Under the pieces are notes generated by a model. That model was not told the origin of the DNA, did not search any database, and saw only the letters and a list, made by a program, of their open reading frames with translations. A program made the position numbers and the translations under genes. Shown here in pieces: positions 1 to 7,499 of a stretch of DNA of 64,000 bases; the stretch's first letter is position 1, and every line of letters starts with the position of its first letter. The stretch spans positions 124,001 through 188,000 of the forward strand of contig CAMYLT010000001.1 in assembly GCA_947259505.1 (NCBI GenBank). The letters run 5' to 3'. Source of the stretch: an uncultured Porticoccus sp. (GTDB lineage Bacteria > Pseudomonadota > Gammaproteobacteria > Pseudomonadales > Porticoccaceae).

Positions 1-450
1 GCCCAATTCGCGCTGCAGCGCATCTATCTGAAGGATCTCTCCTTTGAAACGCCAATGGGTGCCGAGGCTTTTCAGCGTGAACTGAAGCCGAAAATCGGAC
101 AAGAGCTTTCCACAAAGGTAAATCCGTTGGACGATGCCCATTTTGAAGTGGTGTTGACGCTGACGATTACGGTGAAAAATGGTGAAGATACGATCTATCT
201 GGTCGAGGTTCACCAGGCTGGTATTTTCCTGGTAAAAGGACTGGAGAAGTCCCAGATGACACAGGTGATCAACGTGTTGTGTCCCTCCACCCTTTATCCC
301 TATGCCCGGGAAGTAGTGGACAACGTTGTTATTAAGGGCTCATTCCCTGCGTTGATGTTGCCCCCGGTCAACTTTGAGGCGCTATTTGTCCAAGCTATGG
401 CTGAGGCAAAAGCCAAGAAAGATCAAAATACATCAGAAGTTGCCCACTAA
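1..450 (+). CDS. secB: Protein-export chaperone SecB (5' end cut by window)
   Basis: SecB is a cytoplasmic tetrameric chaperone that keeps preproteins unfolded and hands them to SecA. The frame is open from base 1, so the gene starts upstream of the window; the ATG at 55 is internal. About 149 residues are visible. They include the family segments IYLKDLSFETP near the start, VHQAGIF in the middle, and CPSTLYPYAREVV followed by FPALMLPPVNFEALF near the end, with a short charged tail. SecB is usually about 150-165 residues, so only a few N-terminal residues are missing. It converges with ntrC, 61 bp away. Confidence 0.96.
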   Translation, partial: AQFALQRIYLKDLSFETPMGAEAFQRELKPKIGQELSTKVNPLDDAHFEVVLTLTITVKNGEDTIYLVEVHQAGIFLVKGLEKSQMTQVINVLCPSTLYPYAREVVDNVVIKGSFPALMLPPVNFEALFVQAMAEAKAKKDQNTSEVAH

Positions 451-473
451 GGGTTGGCTCATCGATGGCTATG

Positions 474-498
474 GTCCGGGAGAAAAGTGCCCCCGGAC
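474..498. terminator. Possible hairpin between convergent secB and ntrC
   Basis: GTCCGGG (474-480) can pair with CCCGGAC (492-498) around an 11-nt loop, in the gap between the two convergent genes. There is no clear T-tract on either strand, so calling it an intrinsic terminator is weak. Confidence 0.35.
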
Positions 499-511
499 TT
501 AGCCTGAGAGC

Positions 512-1927
512 TTAAAAGTCATCCTCGTCATGCATGCCCAGCTCCTTCAGCTTGCGAGTCAGGGTATTCCTTCCCCAGCCAAGTAATTCTGCAGCATCTC
601 TCTTGCGGCCATGCGTATGGTGTAATGCTGTCTCAATCAGGGCGCGCTCAAAAGTAGGAACGGCAGATGCCAGGATGTCGTGATGGCCGGCACTGAGCTC
701 ACTGTCGGCCCAGTTGCGCAATTGTTGTTCCCAATTTCCTGCAATGGCATTTTTTTCCACTGGGCTATCACGCAGCTCCGGCGGTAAATCTTCGATATGA
801 ACTTCTCGCCCGGAGGCCATCACCGTCAACCAGCGGCAGATGTTCTCCAGTTGGCGAACATTTCCGGGCCAAGACAACATGCTGAGATAATGCTCGGCAT
901 CGGCTGAGAGGGTCTTGGGTTCTGCTTCGAGTTCTTTTGCGGCGCGCTGAAAGAAATACTGCATCAGTTTGGGTATATCCTCGCGCCGGTCAGCCAATTT
1001 GGGCAAGTGGATGCGAATCACGTTGAGTCGGTGGAATAGATCCTCCCGAAAGCGGTTTTCGGCTACCAGTTGCTCCAGGTTCTGGTGGGTGGCGGCAATA
1101 ATGCGTACGTCTACTTTGACGGGGGTATGGCCCCCGACCAAATAAAATTCACCATTTGCCAGTACTCGCAATAGTCTTGTCTGTGCCTCGGGGGGCATAT
1201 CGCCAATTTCATCGAGAAACAGGGTGCCTCCGTCCGCCTGCTGGAAGCGGCCTTCACGTCGCTGTGTGGCGCCGGTAAAGGCCCCTTTTTCATGGCCAAA
1301 TAGCTCGGATTCAATCAGGTCGTGGGGAATGGCGGCCATGTTGAGGGCCACAAAGCGATTGTTTTTGCGCGGGCTATGGTCATGCAGCGCCTTGGCGACG
1401 AGTTCTTTACCTGTGCCGGATTCCCCGTTAATCAAGACAGTAATATTGGAGTGGGAGAGGCGACCAATGGCCCGAAACACTTCTTGCATGGCCGGGGCTT
1501 CACCGATGATTTCTCCGCTAACCCCTTCCTCAGTAGGAGCCCTTTCCTGGTCCTGCTCATTTGCAAAGTTAATCGCACGATTGGTGACGGCAATAAGCTC
1601 TTCCAAGTCGAACGGTTTGGGCAGGTACTCAAAGGCACCTCCCTGGTAGGCAGCTACCGCACTATCCAGATCAGAGTGTGCCGTGGTAATAATGACGGGC
1701 AATGACGGGTTCGAAATGTGAATTTTCTGCAGCAGTTGCAGACCGTCGATGCCGGGCATACGGATATCGCTGATAATGGTATCCGGCTGGGATTTGTCGA
1801 GCTTTGCCAGCAGTTCGCTGGCATCCTCAAAACTGGTCACCTGTAGTTCAGCCCGACTCAGAGCTTTTTCCATCACCCAGCGAATTGATCGGTCATCGTC
1901 GACTATCCAGACAGTGCGCTTTTCCAT
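512..1927 (-). CDS. glnG: Nitrogen regulation response regulator NtrC
   Basis: NtrC is the sigma-54 activator that switches on nitrogen-scavenging genes after phosphorylation by NtrB. The 471 residues show three parts. A receiver domain carries D11/D12 and the phospho-acceptor D54 in SDIRMPG. An AAA+ domain has Walker A GESGTGKE and the sigma-54-contacting GAFTGA loop. A C-terminal Fis-type helix-turn-helix (HGRKRDAAELLGWGRNTLTR region) binds DNA. Length is normal for the family (E. coli 469). It lies 3 bp downstream of ntrB, so the two are surely co-transcribed, and it is in the same cluster as glnA. Confidence 0.97.
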   Translation of the reverse strand: MEKRTVWIVDDDRSIRWVMEKALSRAELQVTSFEDASELLAKLDKSQPDTIISDIRMPGIDGLQLLQKIHISNPSLPVIITTAHSDLDSAVAAYQGGAFEYLPKPFDLEELIAVTNRAINFANEQDQERAPTEEGVSGEIIGEAPAMQEVFRAIGRLSHSNITVLINGESGTGKELVAKALHDHSPRKNNRFVALNMAAIPHDLIESELFGHEKGAFTGATQRREGRFQQADGGTLFLDEIGDMPPEAQTRLLRVLANGEFYLVGGHTPVKVDVRIIAATHQNLEQLVAENRFREDLFHRLNVIRIHLPKLADRREDIPKLMQYFFQRAAKELEAEPKTLSADAEHYLSMLSWPGNVRQLENICRWLTVMASGREVHIEDLPPELRDSPVEKNAIAGNWEQQLRNWADSELSAGHHDILASAVPTFERALIETALHHTHGRKRDAAELLGWGRNTLTRKLKELGMHDEDDF

Positions 1928-1930
1928 GTT

Positions 1931-2998
1931 TTAGGTATCCAATGGTAAGTAGATAGTGAAACGAGTTTCTCCCTTCTCGTTTTCACATTCGATGAGGCCG
2001 TGATGCAAGTTGATGGCGGCTTGTGCAATGGGAAGGCCAAGGCCGCTACCATCGGCGCGCCCGCTGATCATGGGGAAAAAAATTCGATCAAGAAGGTGCT
2101 CAGGAATGCCGGGGCCGTTGTCGATAATATCAATGCGACAGATGACCTTGTGGTGTACCTTGCCAATGGTGAAATGGCGTTGTATTCGTGTGATCAGTTT
2201 GATGGTTGGACGTTTCTGCTTGCTGTGCTGTAGCGCCTGAATGGCATTGCGAATTACGTTCAGTAGCGCCTGGATCAGTTGTCCCCTGTCACCCTGTATT
2301 TCCGGGATGCTGGGATCATAATTTCGTCTAATCGTGATGCTACCCCGGGTTTCTGCTTCTGCCAGGGTGGCAACATGTTCCAGCACTTCATGAATATTCA
2401 CTGGTAGGAACTTAGGCATCGTGTTGGGGCCTAGCAGGCGGTCCACGAGGCTGCAAAGCCTATCGGTTTCAGCAGAAATGATTTCCGTGTATTCCTTCAG
2501 CTCAGAGTTGTCATCAAGATCTTCGGCGAGGAGTTGGGCGGCTCCCCGAATCCCCCCAAGAGGATTCTTGATTTCATGTGCAAGGCCCCTCACCAGGTTG
2601 CGAGTGGTGTCATGGGTGGTGATTAACGCTTCCTCTCGGTTGATGCGCATCAGCCGATCCATAGGCTGCATTTCGACCACCAGCATGCGTGCTGAGGGGG
2701 TTTGTACCGGGGTGGCGGTGAAATCAACGGTGATGTGCGAATGATCGGGCAGCACCATGGGCGCCTGCCGCTGAGTAAAGGGGTGATTGGAGTCCAGGGC
2801 TTCGCGCATGGAAGACAGGGGTGTCTCGTCCTCTGTAAAAAGAATATCAACAGTATTGCCGCAAAGTCTGATGGCACTGACGGCGAGTAGATTTTCAGCG
2901 GCTGGATTGAGATAACAGATCTCCAGCCCGTCATTCAATAGCAGAACGGCGGTGCTCAGGTTATCTAATAGCAGGTGGTGAAGCTGGTTGTCTGTCAT
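1931..2998 (-). CDS. glnL: Nitrogen regulation sensor histidine kinase NtrB
   Basis: NtrB is a cytoplasmic kinase/phosphatase for NtrC, controlled by PII. The 355 residues begin with a PAS domain (about 5-115). The dimerisation/phosphotransfer helix follows, with H141 in GLAHEIKNPLGG. The ATP-binding domain shows N-box NVIRNAIQAL, G1 DNGPGIP and G2 GSGLGLPIA. No transmembrane segment is seen, as expected for NtrB. An NtrC-type palindrome lies about 170 bp upstream (3167-3183), which suggests feedback on ntrBC by NtrC. Confidence 0.96.
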   Translation of the reverse strand: MTDNQLHHLLLDNLSTAVLLLNDGLEICYLNPAAENLLAVSAIRLCGNTVDILFTEDETPLSSMREALDSNHPFTQRQAPMVLPDHSHITVDFTATPVQTPSARMLVVEMQPMDRLMRINREEALITTHDTTRNLVRGLAHEIKNPLGGIRGAAQLLAEDLDDNSELKEYTEIISAETDRLCSLVDRLLGPNTMPKFLPVNIHEVLEHVATLAEAETRGSITIRRNYDPSIPEIQGDRGQLIQALLNVIRNAIQALQHSKQKRPTIKLITRIQRHFTIGKVHHKVICRIDIIDNGPGIPEHLLDRIFFPMISGRADGSGLGLPIAQAAINLHHGLIECENEKGETRFTIYLPLDT

Positions 2999-3166
2999 TT
3001 GAAGTCAGTTTTGCATCGCGGCGTGCACTCTGGAGGCGAGCATTGCCCTTTTATGGTTCAGGAATACTTAAAGGGATAGCAAATAGCGGGCCAGTTTTGT
3101 GGCCGTTTGGGAAACCCTTAACTTCCGGGTTTTATTAGAGAAAGTGTAGATCAAATTTAGCTTGGG

Positions 3167-3183
3167 CGCACCAAATTGGTGCG
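3167..3183. promoter_or_regulatory. NtrC-type binding palindrome upstream of ntrB
   Basis: CGCACC-AAATT-GGTGCG is a perfect inverted repeat that matches the known NtrC pattern TGCACC-N5-GGTGCA at all but the outermost base of each arm. It sits in the 224-bp gap between the DUF4124 gene and ntrB, 169 bp before the ntrB start. I could not find a convincing sigma-54 -24/-12 element for ntrB, so the site could act in repression of a sigma-70 promoter, as at E. coli glnL. That role is inference. Confidence 0.7.
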
Positions 3184-3222
3184 ATGCGTTATCGCGGCCA
3201 TGTTCAGCGTGGGGCGCTGAGT

Positions 3223-3771
3223 CTATTTGTTGCTTTTCTTTCCAGGATTATTCTGGATAGACGAGCGTTTCACGTGGATGGTCACGCTACCTGACTGTGC
3301 GATCACGGCACCATTTTCGTCCACAACCTGTGCTTTGAGAGAGTGTTCGCCGCGGATCAGAGAGTCGATAGAGAATGATGTGGCATAGGCTGGTTCACCA
3401 TAGGCTTGGCCGTTGTGCAGTAGTTGTACACGGTGCCCGGCTTTTAGGGCTGGCTCGAGGAATATCTGTACCACGACATTCAGCTGTCCCGGCGGAATGG
3501 TGGCATCCTGAGCTGGCGCCAAGATGGATACATCTGCATAGCCGCTGTTTTCAGCGGACTTTTTGCGGGTGCTAGCTGGGGATTGCAGGCCAGGCTGTGT
3601 GTTGATGGCGGGGAGATCAACCGGTTCGACAGTTTTGCCATTGGAAGGTGGATTGTCGGTATAGGTGACATTGCCCTGGTCATCGACAGTTTTGTATACC
3701 TCTGCGGAGGCAGGCAGGGCGGCCATACACAGCAAAAGGAGTGAGAAAAACAGTCTATATCCGTTGGTCAC
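3223..3771 (-). CDS. Exported DUF4124 domain protein, function unknown
   Basis: A 182-residue protein with a clear Sec signal peptide (hydrophobic run LFFSLLLLCMAALP, cleavage near ASA-EV). It is followed at once by a DUF4124 motif (VYKTVDDQGNVTYTDNPP, about residues 25-45), a short linker, and a beta-rich region (about 75-170) ending in a basic tail. DUF4124 proteins are common beside glnA/ntrBC in gammaproteobacteria, but their role is not known; a periplasmic location is inferred. The start is GTG at 3771 with GGAG 8 nt upstream. It lies between glnA and ntrB but is separated from glnA by a terminator. Confidence 0.85.
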   Translation of the reverse strand: MTNGYRLFFSLLLLCMAALPASAEVYKTVDDQGNVTYTDNPPSNGKTVEPVDLPAINTQPGLQSPASTRKKSAENSGYADVSILAPAQDATIPPGQLNVVVQIFLEPALKAGHRVQLLHNGQAYGEPAYATSFSIDSLIRGEHSLKAQVVDENGAVIAQSGSVTIHVKRSSIQNNPGKKSNK

Positions 3772-3823
3772 AATAGGTTCTCCATGTCACAGATGCTAAA
3801 GACTAGCCTTCCTTTGACATAAG

Positions 3824-3859
3824 AAAAAGCCCGCCATTCAAAAATAGCGGGCTTTTTTT
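3824..3859 (-). terminator. Intrinsic terminator after glnA
   Basis: AAAAAGCCCGC (3824-3834) pairs with GCGGGCTTTTT (3847-3857), with flanking A and T runs on both sides. It should stop glnA transcription on the minus strand before the DUF4124 gene. The symmetry would also let it work in the other direction. Confidence 0.88.
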
Positions 3860-3917
3860 GTTTTTTGAACTGGCGGACTGTATTTTTCAGGCCGCTAGTT
3901 CAATGTTGTGAATCGAC

Positions 3918-5324
3918 TTATACGGAATAGTACAGGTCGAACTCAACGGGGTGGGTAGTGTGTTCAACGCGGTAAACATCTTCCATTTTCAGGGTAATGT
4001 AGGCGTCAATCATGTCGTCAGTGAATACGCCACCTTTGGTGAGGAACTCGCGGTCAGCGTCCAGACACGACAGAGCTTCGCGCAGGCTGCCACACACTTG
4101 CGGGATAGCCGCAGCTTCTTCGGGGGGCAGATCATACAGATCCTTGTCTGCGGCATCTCCGGGGTGGATCTTGTTCTGCACGCCGTCCAGACCTGCCATC
4201 AACATGGCTGCGAAAGCCAGGTAGGGGTTGGCGATCGGGTCGGGGAAGCGGGCTTCTACACGCTTGCCCTTTGGTGATGCAGTGTACGGGATACGGATAG
4301 ATGCAGAACGGTTGCGGGCGGAGTAGGCCAGCATTACCGGTGCTTCAAAGCCCGGAATCAGACGCTTGTAAGAGTTGGTGCCGGGGTTGGTGAAGGCGTT
4401 CAATGCCTTGGCGTGCTTGATGATTCCGCCGATGTAATACAGGGCGGTATCGCTCAGACCGGCATAGCCGTCACCGGCAAACTGATTCTCGCCGTTTTTC
4501 CAGAAAGACTGGTGGCAGTGCATACCGGAACCGTTGTCGCCAACGATTGGTTTGGGCATGAACGTGGCTGTTTTGCCATAGGCATGAGCTACGTTGTGCA
4601 CGCAGTACTTGAGGATCTGAGTCTCGTCAGCTTTTTTCACCAGAGTGCTAAACTTGACGCCAATTTCGCACTGGCCAGCAGTGGCTACTTCGTGGTGGTG
4701 TACTTCGATGGATAGGCCCATTTGGGTCATCGCATCACACATTGCGGCACGAATGTCATGCAGAGAGTCGATCGGTGGTACGGGGAAGTAGCCACCCTTG
4801 ACGCGGGGGCGGTGACCCATATTGCCTTCGGCAAAATCTGCACCAGTGGACCAGGCGGCCTCTTCGGAGCTGATTTTGACAAAGCAGCCGCTCATGTCGA
4901 AACCCCATTTGATGTCGTCGAAAATGAAGAACTCAGGTTCAGGGCCAAAAAATGCAGTGTCGCCCAGACCGGTGGACAGCAGGTATTCTTCAGCACGCTT
5001 GGCAACGGAGCGTGGGTCACGCTCATAGCCGGTCATGGTGGAGGGTTCGAGGATATCGCAACGAACAATAACTGTAGGGGCATCAGAGAAGGGGTCAAGA
5101 ATGGAGGTGCTGTCATCGGGCATCAACACCATGTCAGATTCGTTGATGCCTTTCCATCCTGCGATGGACGAGCCGTCAAACATTTGGCCGACTTCAAAGA
5201 ACTCTTCGTCAACTGCTGCAGTAGGGATGGTGACGTGTTGCTCTTTACCTTTTGTGTCAGTGAAGCGCAAATCAACCCATTGGGCTTCGCTTTCTTTGAT
5301 CAGGGTGAGAGTTTGGTTGGACAT
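3918..5324 (-). CDS. glnA: Glutamine synthetase type I (GlnA)
   Basis: GlnA makes glutamine from glutamate, ammonia and ATP as a cytoplasmic dodecamer. At 468 residues it has the usual type I length. Family segments seen are [37 protein letters not shown], the loop [17 protein letters not shown], and the adenylylation segment LYDLPPEE, whose Tyr is the usual GlnE target. That makes it a type I-beta enzyme, controlled by adenylylation. Transcription should start from the sigma-54 promoter at 5431-5446, with NtrC acting upstream. RBS GGAG lies just before the ATG. Confidence 0.98.
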   Translation of the reverse strand: MSNQTLTLIKESEAQWVDLRFTDTKGKEQHVTIPTAAVDEEFFEVGQMFDGSSIAGWKGINESDMVLMPDDSTSILDPFSDAPTVIVRCDILEPSTMTGYERDPRSVAKRAEEYLLSTGLGDTAFFGPEPEFFIFDDIKWGFDMSGCFVKISSEEAAWSTGADFAEGNMGHRPRVKGGYFPVPPIDSLHDIRAAMCDAMTQMGLSIEVHHHEVATAGQCEIGVKFSTLVKKADETQILKYCVHNVAHAYGKTATFMPKPIVGDNGSGMHCHQSFWKNGENQFAGDGYAGLSDTALYYIGGIIKHAKALNAFTNPGTNSYKRLIPGFEAPVMLAYSARNRSASIRIPYTASPKGKRVEARFPDPIANPYLAFAAMLMAGLDGVQNKIHPGDAADKDLYDLPPEEAAAIPQVCGSLREALSCLDADREFLTKGGVFTDDMIDAYITLKMEDVYRVEHTTHPVEFDLYYSV

Positions 5325-5430
5325 TAGCTCCTCCAGTTGTGGATATCCAGTTTAAACCGGGTTGCCGGATTGCCGGGTTGCCGCGATAAATAAATTGAAG
5401 TTGTGTGTAAAGACAGATTGATTGGTTATT

Positions 5431-5446
5431 AGCAATCAGTGTGCCA
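5431..5446 (-). promoter_or_regulatory. Sigma-54 promoter of glnA
   Basis: Read on the minus strand this is TGGCACACTGATTGCT. It matches the consensus TGGCACG-N4-TTGCW at 13 of 14 defined positions if spacing is included, with GG and GC exactly 10 bp apart. It is about 107 bp before the glnA start, so the leader would be about 95 nt. Confidence 0.88.
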
Positions 5447-5560
5447 AATTGAAGCAAAAGATATGCCAGTGACAGTGGGTAATAAATTCAGTAGGTTACG
5501 TGTACAAATCGGGGTGCCCACTGGTTTGTCGGTCTTTAATGGTGCATATTTTTAGCATTT

Positions 5561-5577
5561 TGCCCTATTTTGGTGCT
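5561..5577. promoter_or_regulatory. Candidate NtrC enhancer site for glnA
   Basis: TGCCCT-ATTTT-GGTGCT matches the NtrC pattern TGCACC-N5-GGTGCA at 9 of 12 arm positions. It is centred about 125 bp upstream of the sigma-54 -24 element, a usual distance for an enhancer. A further half-site GGTGCA is at 5541-5546. The gene-free stretch 5325-5672 is explained by these elements plus the thiI promoter. Confidence 0.55.
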
Positions 5578-5637
5578 GCCTCTGCTGTTGTTTTACGCAG
5601 AATGCCCATCATAAGCGGAATTTACGATCTTTTGTAA

Positions 5638-5643
5638 TATAAT
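5638..5643 (+). promoter_or_regulatory. Likely -10 box of thiI
   Basis: A perfect TATAAT lies 30 bp before the thiI start codon. No good -35 hexamer is present at 16-18 bp, so the call rests on the -10 alone. Confidence 0.5.
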
Positions 5644-5672
5644 CTAGCCCCTTTCGAGCCCTGTCGCGGTGA

Positions 5673-7136
5673 ATGATTTCCCTCATGCATTTTGTTATCA
5701 AACTTTTTCCTGAAATTACGATAAAAAGCCCCCCCGTTCGCAAGCGTATGACTCGCCAGCTTCGGGAGAATCTGCGTAAATTGTTGCGCCCTCTCGATTC
5801 GTCCATTCAGGTGGAGCAGGACTGGGATAAGTTGCAGGTGATCGGCCCTGATGATGCGGTGCTGAGCAATCAGGTCTCGAGTATGCTGGCCTGTACCCCA
5901 GGCATCGCAAATTTTTCCCGGGTGCAATATTTCCCTTTGGGCGACTTTGATGACATCTTGGCAAAAACGTTGTCCGTATGGGGAGAAAAACTCGCCGATA
6001 AAAAGTTCGCAGTGCGGGTTCGGCGCAGTGGCAAACATGACTTCAGTTCCAGTGATGTGGAACGGATCGTGGGTGGCGGGCTGTTACTCCAGACTGATGC
6101 TGCTGGCGTGAACTTGAAAGCCCCCGATATCACTGTTCGTCTGGAGATTCGTCACGACGAATTGTTTGTTGTTGAAGAAACGTCCAAAGGGTTGGGTGGC
6201 TTTCCTCTTGGATCGCAGGATTCCGTGATCTCACTCATATCAGGCGGCTTCGACTCTACTGTATCCAGTTATTTGACCATTAAGCGTGGTCTGAGAACGC
6301 ACTATTTGTTCTTCAACCTTGGCGGTCGTGCTCACGAGGTGGGAGTCAAGGAGGTGGCGTTCTATCTCTGGAACAAATTTGGCAGTACCCACAAAGTGCG
6401 TTTTATCACTGTGCCATTTGAGGCGGTGGTGGGAGAGATTCTCAGTAAGGTGCGCAATGCAGAAATGGGTGTGGTGCTCAAGCGTATGATGCTGCGGGCC
6501 GCCTCTGTTATTGCGGAGGATATGGATGTACAGGCGCTGGTGACGGGCGAAAGCGTGGCACAGGTATCCAGCCAGACGCTGGCTAATCTGGCTGTCATTG
6601 ATTCGGTTGCCAGCACACTGATATTGAGACCACTGATTACATCGGATAAAACCGACATCATCGATATTGCCAGGGCAATTGGTACGGAGCAATTTGCTGC
6701 CAGCATGCCGGAATACTGTGGGGTCATTTCGGTTAAGCCCACGACACGCGCCAGGGAAGACAAAGTTGCGACGGAGGAGGAGAATTTTGACTTTTCTGTC
6801 CTCGAGCAGGCGGTAGCGAGTAGGCGGGTGCAGAGCATCGACGCAGTCATGGACGAGGATGTCCAGGTGGCGGAGGTGGAAATCTTTGCTATTCCCCTGC
6901 CAGACGCCATTATTTTGGATATCCGTCACCCGGATGAGGTGGAAGCTTGTCCGCTAAAGATTGGCGGCAACGTGGTGCAGGCCGTACCGTTTTTTACCTT
7001 GCAGAATCGTTTCAAACATTTTGAGCAAGGCCCCCGTTATCTGCTCTATTGTCAGAAGGGGGTGATGAGCCGTCTCCACGCTGAACTATTGGTTGAGCAG
7101 GGCTTCAACAACGTTGCCGTTTATCGCCCAGCCTGA
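5673..7136 (+). CDS. thiI: tRNA 4-thiouridine synthetase ThiI with rhodanese domain
   Basis: ThiI adds sulfur to U8 of tRNA and in enterobacteria also serves thiamin thiazole synthesis. The 487 residues comprise a ferredoxin-like N-terminus and THUMP domain (about 1-170), a PP-loop ATPase with SGGFDS at 190-195, a conserved C349 in MPEYCGVIS, and a C-terminal rhodanese domain whose active-site cysteine is C460 in YCQKGVMSR. All catalytic residues match the long E. coli form. The ATG at 5685 (MHFVIKLFPEIT) aligns better with E. coli than the one at 5673, so the start may be 4 codons later. Confidence 0.95.
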   Translation: MISLMHFVIKLFPEITIKSPPVRKRMTRQLRENLRKLLRPLDSSIQVEQDWDKLQVIGPDDAVLSNQVSSMLACTPGIANFSRVQYFPLGDFDDILAKTLSVWGEKLADKKFAVRVRRSGKHDFSSSDVERIVGGGLLLQTDAAGVNLKAPDITVRLEIRHDELFVVEETSKGLGGFPLGSQDSVISLISGGFDSTVSSYLTIKRGLRTHYLFFNLGGRAHEVGVKEVAFYLWNKFGSTHKVRFITVPFEAVVGEILSKVRNAEMGVVLKRMMLRAASVIAEDMDVQALVTGESVAQVSSQTLANLAVIDSVASTLILRPLITSDKTDIIDIARAIGTEQFAASMPEYCGVISVKPTTRAREDKVATEEENFDFSVLEQAVASRRVQSIDAVMDEDVQVAEVEIFAIPLPDAIILDIRHPDEVEACPLKIGGNVVQAVPFFTLQNRFKHFEQGPRYLLYCQKGVMSRLHAELLVEQGFNNVAVYRPA

Positions 7137-7137
7137 A

Positions 7138-7168
7138 GCGTCGCTCCACATCTTTACAGTAGCGACGC
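7138..7168 (+). terminator. First hairpin after thiI
   Basis: GCGTCGCT (7138-7145) pairs with AGCGACGC (7161-7168). It begins just after the thiI stop and has only a short TTT after it. It is probably part of a double terminator with 7189-7211. Confidence 0.5.
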
Positions 7169-7188
7169 ATTTGCAAGGTGGGCTATTG

Positions 7189-7211
7189 CAGGGCGCATTG
7201 CGCCCTGTTTT
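7189..7211 (+). terminator. Intrinsic terminator after thiI
   Basis: CAGGGCGC (7189-7196) and GCGCCCTG (7200-7207) form an 8-bp GC-rich stem with a 3-nt loop, followed by TTTT. It separates thiI from glnN. Confidence 0.7.
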
Positions 7212-7322
7212 GGGTCAAATGGTTAACAATAACTGAACAGCAAAACGCGCAAAACGGTCATTCTGCTGCGGTCTAGCCAAATTAATGCCTGAATCCGAAT
7301 AAATTCTCCTCCCCTCAATAAT

Positions 7323-7338
7323 TGGACTGATTATTGCG
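7323..7338 (+). promoter_or_regulatory. Possible sigma-54 promoter of glnN
   Basis: TGGACTGATTATTGCG has the essential GG and GC 10 bp apart and the TTGC of the -12 box, but the -24 box departs from TGGCAC at three positions. It is 162 bp before the glnN start. No good NtrC palindrome is visible between 7137 and 7322. Tentative. Confidence 0.4.
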
Positions 7339-7466
7339 TGGTTATTCCGTACATACGAAAAGCTCGTAAAGAAAATATTCTGTTGCCAGAGCATTTCGAT
7401 CGGGACGACCTCTTCACTATTCCTCCAGAATGGGCTTCCTGTGATATTTGCGTGGTGGACAGTTGA
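7338..7466 (+). CDS. Possible 42-residue small protein upstream of glnN
   Basis: A GTG-initiated frame of 42 codons ends 33 bp before glnN. The product is protein-like, with charged, aromatic and proline residues spread through it and an SCDIC pair of cysteines near the end. I recognise no family. The RBS is weak (GGA 11 nt upstream), and the start overlaps the candidate sigma-54 element, so both cannot easily be right. It may be a chance frame or the remnant of a longer gene. It is the only coding-like content I see in the 363-bp gap 7137-7499. Confidence 0.25.
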   Translation: MVIPYIRKARKENILLPEHFDRDDLFTIPPEWASCDICVVDS

Positions 7467-7499
7467 CATTGTCTCTATCCAAAAGCTGAGGAGCATCCA

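Noticed and set aside
3001-3030. Sigma-54-like sequence before ntrB
   Set aside because: TTGCATCGCGGCGTGCAC has the right words on the minus strand but the GG/GC spacing is off by one.
4722-5327. 201-codon frame antisense to glnA
   Set aside because: It mirrors a highly conserved glnA region, has no RBS and no family match; a codon-bias shadow.
6240-6929. 229-codon frame antisense to thiI
   Set aside because: Entirely inside the conserved PP-loop region of thiI, His- and Asn-rich, no start signal.
7464-7469. TTGACA just before glnN
   Set aside because: No -10 box at 16-18 bp; the position falls on the RBS and start codon of glnN.
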